From: G963669295 sp963669295
Lineage (GTDB): Bacteria; Bacteroidota; Bacteroidia; Flavobacteriales_D; CALLUQ01
DNA: 64,000 nt
Assembly: GCA_963669295.1 (NCBI GenBank)
Contig: OY769938.1
Coordinates: 3,100,001-3,164,000 of the forward strand
Direction: 5' to 3'
The stretch's first letter is position 1. The number at the start of each line of letters is the position of its first letter. The notes under the pieces were generated by a model. It was not told where the DNA came from and did not search any database. It worked only from the letters and a program-made list of their open reading frames with translations. Below are positions 19,077 through 27,261 of the stretch, piece by piece. Position numbers and translations under genes: made by a program.

Positions 19077-20189
19077 TTGAAACATGTTTTGGTATCTGTA
19101 ATTAATGACTTGTCTACTGACCAGAGGGTACACAAGGTTTGCCTTTCATTGCAAAAAATGGGCTTTCAGGTAACCCTGGTTGGTCGGCGACAGCGGAAAA
19201 GCATGCCTCTTGAAGAAAGGCCTTATGCTACCAAACGAATGTTTCTTCTGTTCGAAAAAGGGCCGCTATTCTATGCAGAATTTAATCTCCGTTTGTTTTT
19301 ATTCTTGTTATTCAAAAAGGCTGATGTACTGGTGGCCAACGACCTTGATACGTTGTTGGCAAACCACTGGGCCAGGAAGTTCAAGAAGGCTGAGTTGATT
19401 TATGACAGTCATGAGTATTTTACCGAGGTGCCTGAATTGGTGGCACGGCCAAAAGTACAACGGTTCTGGAAAAAAATAGAAAGAGCCATCTTTCCGCGGT
19501 TAAAATACGTCTATACTGTAAATGCCTCTATTGCCGAATTGTACAAGAATGAATATGGAAAGGATATTCGTGTGGTGCGTAATATTCCTATTGCCAAACC
19601 GCAAGTCGTAGCATCACGTAAGGAGCTGGGGTTACCTGAAGATCGCAAAATCATTGTGTTACAAGGTGCTGGAATTAACATTGATCGAGGGACTGAAGAA
19701 GCGGTAGAGGCCATGCAATATGTAGAAGGAGCTTTGTTCTTAATTATTGGTGGGGGAGATGTGATTGACCAACTAAAAGCACGAGTGGATGATTTGCAGC
19801 TCAGCGATAAGGTGCAATTTCTTGGAAAAAAGCCCTATGAAGTATTGATGCAATATACTGCTGTAGCTGATTTAGGGTTGACATTAGATAAAGACACAAA
19901 CATTAATTACCGTTACAGTTTGCCCAATAAACTGTTTGATTATATTCACGCTGGAATTCCGGTATTGGCGAGCAATTTAGTTGAGGTAAGAAATATCGTG
20001 AAACACTATGATGTAGGTGATATTGCTCTAGATCATGACCCTGTTGTGTTGGCCAAAAAAATAACTATGATGTTGAGCGATGAGGATACCACTAAACGTT
20101 GGAAGAACAATGCCAAAAAAGCAGCAAGGGAATTAACCTGGGAAAACGAAGAAAAAGAATTGATAAAAATATATAGCAAGTTTGGGTAA
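19077..20189 (+). CDS. Group 1 (GT4-like) glycosyltransferase
   Basis: GT-B fold glycosyltransferase of 370 residues, probably making a surface glycan or glycolipid. It starts with TTG at 19077; that codon falls where the family has its initiator Met (KHVLVSVINDLSTDQRVHK). The N-terminal half has ADVLVANDLDTLLA and the AELIYDSHEYFTEVPEL segment. The C-terminal nucleotide-sugar domain has VLQGAGINIDRGTEEAVEAM, LFLIIGGGDV, VQFLGKKPY and the acceptor-proximal motif LPNKLFDYIHAGIPVLAS. It overlaps the next glycosyltransferase by 8 bp, pointing to translational coupling. Donor and acceptor sugars cannot be told. Confidence 0.9.
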   Translation: MKHVLVSVINDLSTDQRVHKVCLSLQKMGFQVTLVGRRQRKSMPLEERPYATKRMFLLFEKGPLFYAEFNLRLFLFLLFKKADVLVANDLDTLLANHWARKFKKAELIYDSHEYFTEVPELVARPKVQRFWKKIERAIFPRLKYVYTVNASIAELYKNEYGKDIRVVRNIPIAKPQVVASRKELGLPEDRKIIVLQGAGINIDRGTEEAVEAMQYVEGALFLIIGGGDVIDQLKARVDDLQLSDKVQFLGKKPYEVLMQYTAVADLGLTLDKDTNINYRYSLPNKLFDYIHAGIPVLASNLVEVRNIVKHYDVGDIALDHDPVVLAKKITMMLSDEDTTKRWKNNAKKAARELTWENEEKELIKIYSKFG

Positions 20190-21311
20190 ACAGCACCTCC
20201 ATATTATTGCTTTTGATGTGCCATGTCCGGCCAATTATGGTGGGGTAATAGATGTGTATTATAAAGTGAAGGCATTGGCACGAATGGGGGTGAGCATACA
20301 TTTACATTGCTTTCATTATGGACGACAACCGTCGGAAAAGTTGGAGCAATGTGTGAGCAAGTGTATTACTATCCACGCAAGTGCTATAAAACATATTTAT
20401 TGGGCAAGTTACCCTACATCGTATTGAGCAGGCAAAGCGAAGATATGATGAAAAACTTGCTGAAAGATGATGCGCCAATATTGTTTGAAGGGTTGCATGG
20501 CTGCTATTATTTAACCGATGAGAGGTTGAAAAACCGTTTTAAATTAGTACGTACACACAACATTGAGCATGACTACTACACAGCATTAGCACAAGTAGAA
20601 CGTCATATGTTTAAGAAGATGTATTTTGAGGCTGAGGCACGTAAACTGAAACGGTTTGAGCAAGTATTGCATCACGCTGATCGAATTTTGGCCATTTCTC
20701 CCAATGATTGTAACTACCTCTCACAACAGTATAGCAATGTGTCGCATGTTACTGCTTTTCATTCCAATGAAGTAGTAGAAATCATTGATGAGGCAGCACC
20801 TTATGCGTTGTATCATGGCAACCTTACTGTAGGCGAAAACAATGAGGCATGTTTGTACCTCATCCGTGAAATTTTTGACGATACCGAGCTGCCTTTGGTG
20901 ATTGCTGGTAGTAACCCTTCGCTGGAGTTGAGGCAAGAGGTACAAAAACGAGGGAATGTAACGTTAAAAGCCAATGTTTCTTTTGATGAGATTCAAGCCA
21001 TGATTAAAAAGGCGCAAGTAAATATATTACCCACGTTTCAACCCACTGGAATAAAGCTAAAACTACTGGCAGCGTTGTACAATGGGAAACATTGCCTGGT
21101 TAATCTGCATATGGTCAATAATACCGGATTGGAAGATCTTTGTGTGGTGGCTGATGAAGTAAATGAGGTAAAGCAGGCATTGACTCGCTTAATGGAAACT
21201 CCTTTCACTGTCAACGACAAGCAACAACGAGAGAAAGTGTTGATGGAGCATTTCTCAAATGATAAAAACGCTAAGCACTTGTTGCAGTTGATACCACTTC
21301 CTTTAGTGTAG
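20182..21311 (+). CDS. Glycosyltransferase, apparently interrupted by a one-base frameshift
   Basis: A second GT-B type glycosyltransferase, coupled to the previous one. It would start at TTG 20182 (KQHLHIIAFDVPCPANYGGV, typical N-terminus of the family). The reading frame of the N-terminal part runs to 20427, but after about position 20350 the family-like sequence continues in another frame (CEQVYYYPRK, LPYIVLSRQSEDMM, FKLVRTHNIEHDYY, ILAISPNDCNYL) to 21311. Adding one base in the stretch GCAATGTGTGAGC would give an intact protein of about 376 residues. The rest looks undamaged, so either a sequencing error or a very recent mutation is likely. Internal start of the second frame would be ATG 20307, which would lose the N-terminal strand. 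It ends 41 bp inside the convergent ftsE-like gene. Confidence 0.75.
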
Positions 21312-21972
21312 CATCCATACAACGAATGGTTCTTGAAGGGAACTGCTGTAAAATGGTATAATCGTGTGTGGCCATTAAAATGGCTTTGCCACTCTGACAA
21401 ATCTTGAACAGCAATGTCATAATTTCTTCCGTAGTTTCTGGGTCAAGGTTTCCAGTAGGTTCATCGGCTAAAATAATGGTAGGATCGTTAACCAATGCAC
21501 GTGCAATAGCAATGCGTTGCTGTTCTCCACCTGATAATTCATGAGGCATTTTAAAGCCCTTGGTGCCTAGCCCAACGCTTTCCAATACGTCTTGAATGCG
21601 TGTTTTAATCTTGCTTTTATCTTTCCAGCCAGTGGCTTTCATCACAAATTTTAAATTCTCTTCAACAGTACGATCAGTGAGCAATTGAAAATCTTGAAAA
21701 ACGATGCCTAATTCTCTTCTCAAGTAAGGAATTTTACTGCGTTTTAGTGTTTTTAAGTCAAAACCGGCCACCGTTCCCTGGCCTTCTATAAGTGCGAGTT
21801 CGCCATATAAAGTCTTCAGTAAACTGCTTTTTCCACTGCCTGTTTTTCCAATTAAATAAACGAATTCACCCTTGTGGATATGCAGGTTCACATCACTGAG
21901 TACCAATGCGTCGCGTTGCGAGATTTTAGCTGCCTTAAGTTCAATGATACTTTCTTTCAACGGATCTTCCAT
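21271..21972 (-). CDS. ftsE: FtsE-like ABC transporter ATP-binding protein
   Basis: ABC ATPase of 233 residues. Walker A is LIGKTGSGKSSLLKTLYG, the Q-loop is GIVFQDFQLL, the signature is ELSGGEQQRIAIARAL, Walker B is TIILADEPTGNLDPET and the H-loop is ATHDY. The sequence pattern, in particular LRRELGIVFQDFQLLTDRTVEENL, is that of FtsE, the cytoplasmic ATPase that works with FtsX in cell-wall hydrolase activation at division. No ftsX is adjacent, which is common in this phylum. Its 3' end overlaps the convergent glycosyltransferase by 41 bp. A general lipoprotein-export (LolD-like) ATPase is the main alternative. Confidence 0.85.
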   Translation of the reverse strand: MEDPLKESIIELKAAKISQRDALVLSDVNLHIHKGEFVYLIGKTGSGKSSLLKTLYGELALIEGQGTVAGFDLKTLKRSKIPYLRRELGIVFQDFQLLTDRTVEENLKFVMKATGWKDKSKIKTRIQDVLESVGLGTKGFKMPHELSGGEQQRIAIARALVNDPTIILADEPTGNLDPETTEEIMTLLFKICQSGKAILMATHDYTILQQFPSRTIRCMDATLKEVVSTATSA

Positions 21973-22140
21973 AGCAATGACTTAATCATGTAAAGATGGT
22001 GAAAATAATTGTCTTAAAGCACATTAAGAAAATGAGTGCTAATAAAATAATTTCAACACTATCGCGTTGAAAACTTATCACTCCTTGCAAAATTTACTGA
22101 AGTCTTCGGTGTTAATTTTATCAGCTACACTACGTGTATT

Positions 22141-25100
22141 ATGGTCTATTGTAAAATCAACTTCAAAGGCATTATTGCCGCAGTTTTATTGTTTACGGGA
22201 GTTTGTGGTTACGCACAGCGCAGTGCTGTGTATACGCACAACGATCACGATTATGCCGAGGCATTAGAGCTTTACGACAAAGAAAAGTACGGATCTGCGC
22301 AAAAGAAGTTCGATGGCGTAATGGAACGTATTGGAAACCCTACCAGCGAAATATACATCAATGCGGAGTACTATGCAGCAGTGTGTGCGTTAGAGCTGTT
22401 CAACAAAGATGCGGAGTATTTGCTAGGGAATTTCATTAAGAATCACCCTGAAAGTCCATGGGTTAAAATAGCTTATTTCCAATTGGGGAAATACAATTAC
22501 CAACGAAAAAAATACGGCAAGGCCATTGCCTGGTTCGAAAAGGTAGATATCTATGACCTCAGTAGCGATGAATTGGCAGAATACTATTTTAAGCTGGGAT
22601 ACAGTCATTTCAAAGAAGGAAACAATGCCAAAGCCAACAGTGCTTTTTATGAGGTGAAGGCTACGGAATCGGAGTACAAAGCACCAGCCACATACTACAA
22701 TGCGCACATTGAGTATGTAAATGGCAATTACCAAACGGCATTGGAAGGGTTTAAAACCCTTGAAACACATGAGAGCTTTGGTGCGGTAGTGCCTTATTAC
22801 ATTACACAGATTTATTATCTGCAACGCAAATACGATGAGGTATTGGCTTATGCCCCAGCGTTGCTCGATTCATCGCGTGCTAAGCGGGCACACGAAATTG
22901 CTCGTTTAATAGGCGAATCGTATTACCGTACTGAACGTTATGCAGAAGCGGTACCTTACCTGGAGCAATATCAACAACGTGGAAACCCCACTCGCTCCGA
23001 TCATTATCAGTTGGGGTATGCTTTGTATCGCAGCAGCAACCCTGAAAAAGCACTGATTAGCTTTAAGCGAGTAACTCAATTGCCAGAGCCCGATAGCTTA
23101 TCACAAGTAACCTATTACCACTCGGCCGATTGTTATGTGAAGCTGGAACAAAAAGAGTACGCACGGAGTGCTTTCCGATTGGCTTCAATGTTATCGTTCG
23201 ATGCAGAAATTAAAGAAGATGCACTGTTCAATTACGCTAAGTTGGCGTATGAACTATCCTACAACCCATTTAATGAAGCAGTAAAAGCATTTACGCAATA
23301 CATTAATGATTATCCGAACTCACCGCGTACTCAAGATGCTAAAGAATACCTCATTAGTGTGTATATGACCACACGCAACTATGATGCAGCGCTCATATCA
23401 TTAGAACAAATTGCCGACAAAGGTCCTCGTATGGAGACGGCATACCAGATGATTGCATTTAATCGTGGGGTAGAACAATTTCATGGTAAAATGTACGACG
23501 ATGCCATCAAGAGCTTTAAAAAAGTTAAAGTATATCCGGTAGATCGTGAATTAAACTCTGAAAGCATCTATTGGATTGCGGAGTCGAATTATCAGATGAA
23601 ACGTTACGAAGACGCAATTGTTGATTATCAACGATTTCAAGGAGAACCAGGGGCATTTGTATCCGACCTTCATAACAAAGCCAACTATAGCATTGGCTAT
23701 GCTTATTATAAAAAGAAAGACTATCCTAAGGCTACCACATGGTTCAGGAAGTTTGTGGGCAAGTACAACGAAGCCGATGAACGAAAGCTGAACGATGCTT
23801 ACCTGCGTATAGGAGACAGTTATTTGATGAACCGGGAGTATAGCAACGCCATTGACTATTACGATAGAGCCATCAAGATTAACCTTACTGGTACCGATTA
23901 TGCGTTGTTTCAAAAAGGCATTAGCAGGAAACTGCAACAGCGGTATGAAGCTGAAGCAACCACGCTTGAAAAGTTATTGAAAGACCATCCGCATTCTACC
24001 TATTTGGTGCATGCTAAGTTTGAACTTGGGTTGGCCTACCAGCGGATCAACAACAACGATAAAGCATTGCGGTACTATAATGAGGTGGTAACTGAATTTC
24101 CTACCAGCACCCGGGTTAAGAAAGCATTGCTGCAAATAGGACTAATTTATTTCCAGAAAGGACAAACGGCCAATGCACTGGAAGTGTTTAAAGAAATAGT
24201 ATCGAAATACCCTACGCTGGAGGATTCGCGAGAAGCCTTGGCTACCATCAAGGAAATATACATTGCCCAGGGCAATATCGAAGAATACAATGCTTATGTA
24301 GAATCGCTGACCTTCTTTAAAGTTCCTACGGCTCAATTGGATTCTACCAACTATATGGCAGCCGAAAACAGGTACTTAGATGGTGATTGTGAAAGAGCAT
24401 CAGAAGATTTTGAGCGATACATCAATAAGTTTAATCCCGCCATTTTTGCCAACAATGCCTATTTCTATAAGGCAGAGTGTGACTATCGGGCCAATCGTTT
24501 ACAGGAAGCATTACGTGGGTACAATTATGTGATTTCACAAAGTGTCAACAAATTTACAGAATCGGCATTGTTGGCTGCTGCCACCATCAACTACCAACTG
24601 CAGGATTATGCAGCAGCATTAGGAAATTACAGTTCGCTCGAAAATGTAGCTGAGTTTTCTACCAGTGGGTTAGAAGCACAAATTGGACAAATGCGTTGCT
24701 TCTTCCATTTGGGGAATTATGAGTACGCAATGGAATATGCCAAGAAAGTTGTGATCAATACCGAAACACCAGCAGGTATTTTGGAGGAAGCCAATTTTAC
24801 CATTGGAAAGTCGCTAAAAGCCCTAGAAATGTATGATATGGCTTTGGAAGAACTCACAAAATTGGCTGCTACCTCACAAAGTGTATTCGGTGCTGAAGCG
24901 AAGTACTTAATTGCTGAGATTTATTACATAAAAGATGAGTATAAAACATCGGAACAGCACATTTTTGAGTTGGTACAACGTGTGCCTCGTTACGAGAAAT
25001 GGCTAGGTATGGGCTTTGTATTATTGGCTGATAACTATGTGAAACTTGGTGAAGTAGAACAGGCCAAACATACCCTGGAAAGCCTTATTGAAAAGCATAC

Positions 25101-25380
25101 CGATACTGATGTGGTGGTGTTGGCACAGGAGAAACTGGATGCCATTTTAGCCATGGAGGCAAAGCAGGAGGAACGGAAGAAAATGGAAGAGATAGAGATT
25201 GGTTTTGGAGAAGAATACGACGAACTTTTTGAAGAAGAAGAACCCGAGGAAGAGCCCGATCGGAAGCAGCGAAAAAAAGAACGAAAAGCCAATAAAGAGC
25301 AGTTGAAAGATAAAGAAGGAGCTACCGGTAGTGGTGAAGAGGGAAATGAAGAAAAAGAGGAAGGAGATAACAATGAATAA
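22141..25380 (+). CDS. Large exported tetratricopeptide-repeat protein
   Basis: 1079-residue protein built almost entirely of TPR-type helical hairpins. Repeats such as YAEALELYDKEKYGSAQKKF, YQRKKYGKAIAWFEKV, YPKATTWFRKFVGKYNEADE and YEDAIVDYQRFQG recur throughout, with tyrosine and alanine spacing typical of TPR/Sel-like folds. It starts with an apparent signal peptide (FKGIIAAVLLFTGVCGYAQ), so it acts in the envelope, probably in the periplasm. The last 75 residues are strongly charged (acidic Glu runs then Lys/Arg then Glu). Its end overlaps the start of an outer-membrane barrel gene, suggesting the two products work together. The specific role is unknown; a scaffold for envelope assembly would fit. 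Confidence 0.88.
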   Translation: MVYCKINFKGIIAAVLLFTGVCGYAQRSAVYTHNDHDYAEALELYDKEKYGSAQKKFDGVMERIGNPTSEIYINAEYYAAVCALELFNKDAEYLLGNFIKNHPESPWVKIAYFQLGKYNYQRKKYGKAIAWFEKVDIYDLSSDELAEYYFKLGYSHFKEGNNAKANSAFYEVKATESEYKAPATYYNAHIEYVNGNYQTALEGFKTLETHESFGAVVPYYITQIYYLQRKYDEVLAYAPALLDSSRAKRAHEIARLIGESYYRTERYAEAVPYLEQYQQRGNPTRSDHYQLGYALYRSSNPEKALISFKRVTQLPEPDSLSQVTYYHSADCYVKLEQKEYARSAFRLASMLSFDAEIKEDALFNYAKLAYELSYNPFNEAVKAFTQYINDYPNSPRTQDAKEYLISVYMTTRNYDAALISLEQIADKGPRMETAYQMIAFNRGVEQFHGKMYDDAIKSFKKVKVYPVDRELNSESIYWIAESNYQMKRYEDAIVDYQRFQGEPGAFVSDLHNKANYSIGYAYYKKKDYPKATTWFRKFVGKYNEADERKLNDAYLRIGDSYLMNREYSNAIDYYDRAIKINLTGTDYALFQKGISRKLQQRYEAEATTLEKLLKDHPHSTYLVHAKFELGLAYQRINNNDKALRYYNEVVTEFPTSTRVKKALLQIGLIYFQKGQTANALEVFKEIVSKYPTLEDSREALATIKEIYIAQGNIEEYNAYVESLTFFKVPTAQLDSTNYMAAENRYLDGDCERASEDFERYINKFNPAIFANNAYFYKAECDYRANRLQEALRGYNYVISQSVNKFTESALLAAATINYQLQDYAAALGNYSSLENVAEFSTSGLEAQIGQMRCFFHLGNYEYAMEYAKKVVINTETPAGILEEANFTIGKSLKALEMYDMALEELTKLAATSQSVFGAEAKYLIAEIYYIKDEYKTSEQHIFELVQRVPRYEKWLGMGFVLLADNYVKLGEVEQAKHTLESLIEKHTDTDVVVLAQEKLDAILAMEAKQEERKKMEEIEIGFGEEYDELFEEEEPEEEPDRKQRKKERKANKEQLKDKEGATGSGEEGNEEKEEGDNNE
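25361..25366 (+). promoter_or_regulatory. Shine-Dalgarno site inside the TPR gene end
   Basis: AAGGAG lies 6 nt before the ATG at 25373, within the last codons of the TPR gene. It supports 25373 as the start of the barrel gene and coupled translation. Confidence 0.5.
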
Positions 25381-27079
25381 GTCGATATACCTGCTCGGAT
25401 GCTTGTTGTTGAGTACAACAACAGTGCTGGCTCAGCCCGGTTCTAACAACAATATCAGTGAAGATATTGTAGTGGAAAGCGATAAAGACCTCAATATTGC
25501 GAACCCTTTTAAGTTGATTGAATCGCCTCAGTTTCGAGATTCGGTAGTGCCACCACCTAATTTTAATTACGGTTTGGTACCCAAACGTATGGAAACCGAA
25601 TTTAAGATTGACACCATCAAAGCAGCAAAACTAAAAGGTCCTGGAGGCCCGCTTGATCGATTGTACAAAGGTTATGTAAAAGCAGGAGTAGGTACCAGTA
25701 CCACGCCATTGTTTGACCTTTATTACAATAGCTTAAGGTCGCGAAAGCAATCCATTGGAGCACACGCAAAGCATTTTTCTACCCGTGGGGGTATTCCTGA
25801 TGTTGGTTTTAGTGGTTTTAGTGAAAACGAGATCAATCTGTGGGGCAAACAATTCATGCGTGAACATTCCATTAAGGTAGCCATTGACTATAACCGAATA
25901 GGGGTACATCACTATGGCTTTTTGGAAGCCGATACTGTAATTGATAAAAAAGACATCAAGCAACGTTTTAACTCTTTTGGCATTGGTGGTGAAGTATCGA
26001 GCTATTTCAAAGATTCTTCACGCATTAATCATAATGTGAAGTTGTACTACAACAATTACAGCGATATTAACAGTTCTAAAGAACACAACATGTTGTTAGA
26101 TGCTGATTTTAGAACCTTTTTTAATAGTGAGCAGTTCATTCTCGAAACAGCGTTGGATTATAACAGTTACCAACGCTACTTTACGCCTTTGATCGATACC
26201 GACCCTTCGGAAGAAACAACGATTAACAATGGAATCTTAAAATTGACCCCTAAGATTGCTACCAGTGGCGATAACTGGATGGTGAGGGTTGGCCTGGGAG
26301 TTTATGCCAATATGAGTCGTTCGGCCACCTTTCATTTTTATCCCGATGCAGAAGCAAAGTACAGCTTATTCGACGATATTTTCATTCCTTATGCAGGGGT
26401 GACGGGAGGAATTAAGCGCAACTCATTCCGGTCGTTGAGTACTACCAATCCATTTGTGTTGTCGAAAGTGAATTTGCTTAATACCAATCAAAAATACGAA
26501 CTGTATGGCGGTATTCGAGGAACGATTAGCTCAACTACTTCATTCAATGTTAAAGTGGCTAGTAGCACCCTTAGAGATCGGCCTTATTTTGTGAATGATA
26601 CCACTTATAGCATCGAAAACCAGTTTGAAGTAAGGTACGATACGGTGAATATTACTGCTATTAGTGGTGAGATATCATACCATAAGTCGGAAAAATTGAC
26701 ATTCTATCTTCGTGGCGACTTTTACGATTATAAACCAAAAACCGATGATTTTGCCTGGGATTTGCCCGACTACCAATTTACCCTTTCAACAGTGTACGAC
26801 CTTGAAGATAAATTGCTGGCACGTTTAGATGTGTTTATGGTAGGCGAACGCGTTGGAAAAACCCTTACCGGTTTACAAGGCAATACTCCAATTGGTGGGG
26901 AATTTCCTGTAACACTGGATAGTTATGTAGATGTGAATTTCGGACTGGAATATCGCTATACCAAAAGGCTTTCCGCATTTATTAATTTTAATAATATTGC
27001 CGCTAAACGGTATCAAAAATGGAATAAATACCCAGTGCAAGGCTTCAATGCATTGGGCGGCATAACCTACTCATTCTAA
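25373..27079 (+). CDS. Outer-membrane beta-barrel (TonB-dependent-receptor-like) protein
   Basis: Exported 568-residue protein from the ATG at 25373, where a signal peptide begins (MNKSIYLLGCLLLSTTTVLAQ). The frame is open 14 codons further up, but that stretch is only the charged TPR tail read in another frame. The body is rich in amphipathic beta strands with aromatic girdles (VKAGVGTSTTPLFDLYYNSL, SIKVAIDYNRIGVHHYGFLE, LTFYLRGDFYDYKPKTDDF) and ends FNALGGITYSF, a typical barrel C-terminus. There is no plug domain, so it is more likely a structural or porin-like barrel than a full receptor. It overlaps the TPR gene by 8 bp. Function unknown. Confidence 0.85.
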   Translation: MNKSIYLLGCLLLSTTTVLAQPGSNNNISEDIVVESDKDLNIANPFKLIESPQFRDSVVPPPNFNYGLVPKRMETEFKIDTIKAAKLKGPGGPLDRLYKGYVKAGVGTSTTPLFDLYYNSLRSRKQSIGAHAKHFSTRGGIPDVGFSGFSENEINLWGKQFMREHSIKVAIDYNRIGVHHYGFLEADTVIDKKDIKQRFNSFGIGGEVSSYFKDSSRINHNVKLYYNNYSDINSSKEHNMLLDADFRTFFNSEQFILETALDYNSYQRYFTPLIDTDPSEETTINNGILKLTPKIATSGDNWMVRVGLGVYANMSRSATFHFYPDAEAKYSLFDDIFIPYAGVTGGIKRNSFRSLSTTNPFVLSKVNLLNTNQKYELYGGIRGTISSTTSFNVKVASSTLRDRPYFVNDTTYSIENQFEVRYDTVNITAISGEISYHKSEKLTFYLRGDFYDYKPKTDDFAWDLPDYQFTLSTVYDLEDKLLARLDVFMVGERVGKTLTGLQGNTPIGGEFPVTLDSYVDVNFGLEYRYTKRLSAFINFNNIAAKRYQKWNKYPVQGFNALGGITYSF

Positions 27080-27089
27080 GGTATAAAAC

Positions 27090-27139
27090 AACCGTGGTAA
27101 ACCCTCTTGGGAATGGCAGCGTCGTTCCGACGGTTTTTT
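27090..27139 (+). terminator. Possible terminator after the beta-barrel gene
   Basis: A short stem CGTCG/CGACG (27120-27132) with a 3-nt loop is followed by a run of six T. An alternative longer pairing of AACCGT (27090-27095) with ACGGTT (27130-27135) is possible. It separates the TPR/barrel operon from gyrB. Confidence 0.55.
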
Positions 27140-27220
27140 AGAGGCTGTTTTGTTAATTAAATGTTGATAAATCCCTTGGTTTTATTGGGATTATCGCGAG
27201 GCTAAGCCTTGGGCAATGCT

Positions 27221-27228
27221 TATATTTG
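27221..27228 (+). promoter_or_regulatory. -7 promoter element upstream of gyrB
   Basis: TATATTTG matches TAnnTTTG exactly, 33 nt upstream of the chosen gyrB ATG. Because it overlaps the alternative upstream start codon at 27226, it also argues for the downstream start at 27262. Confidence 0.55.
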
Positions 27229-27261
27229 TATACCAATGAAAAAAGTGTAAAAAAAGACAAT

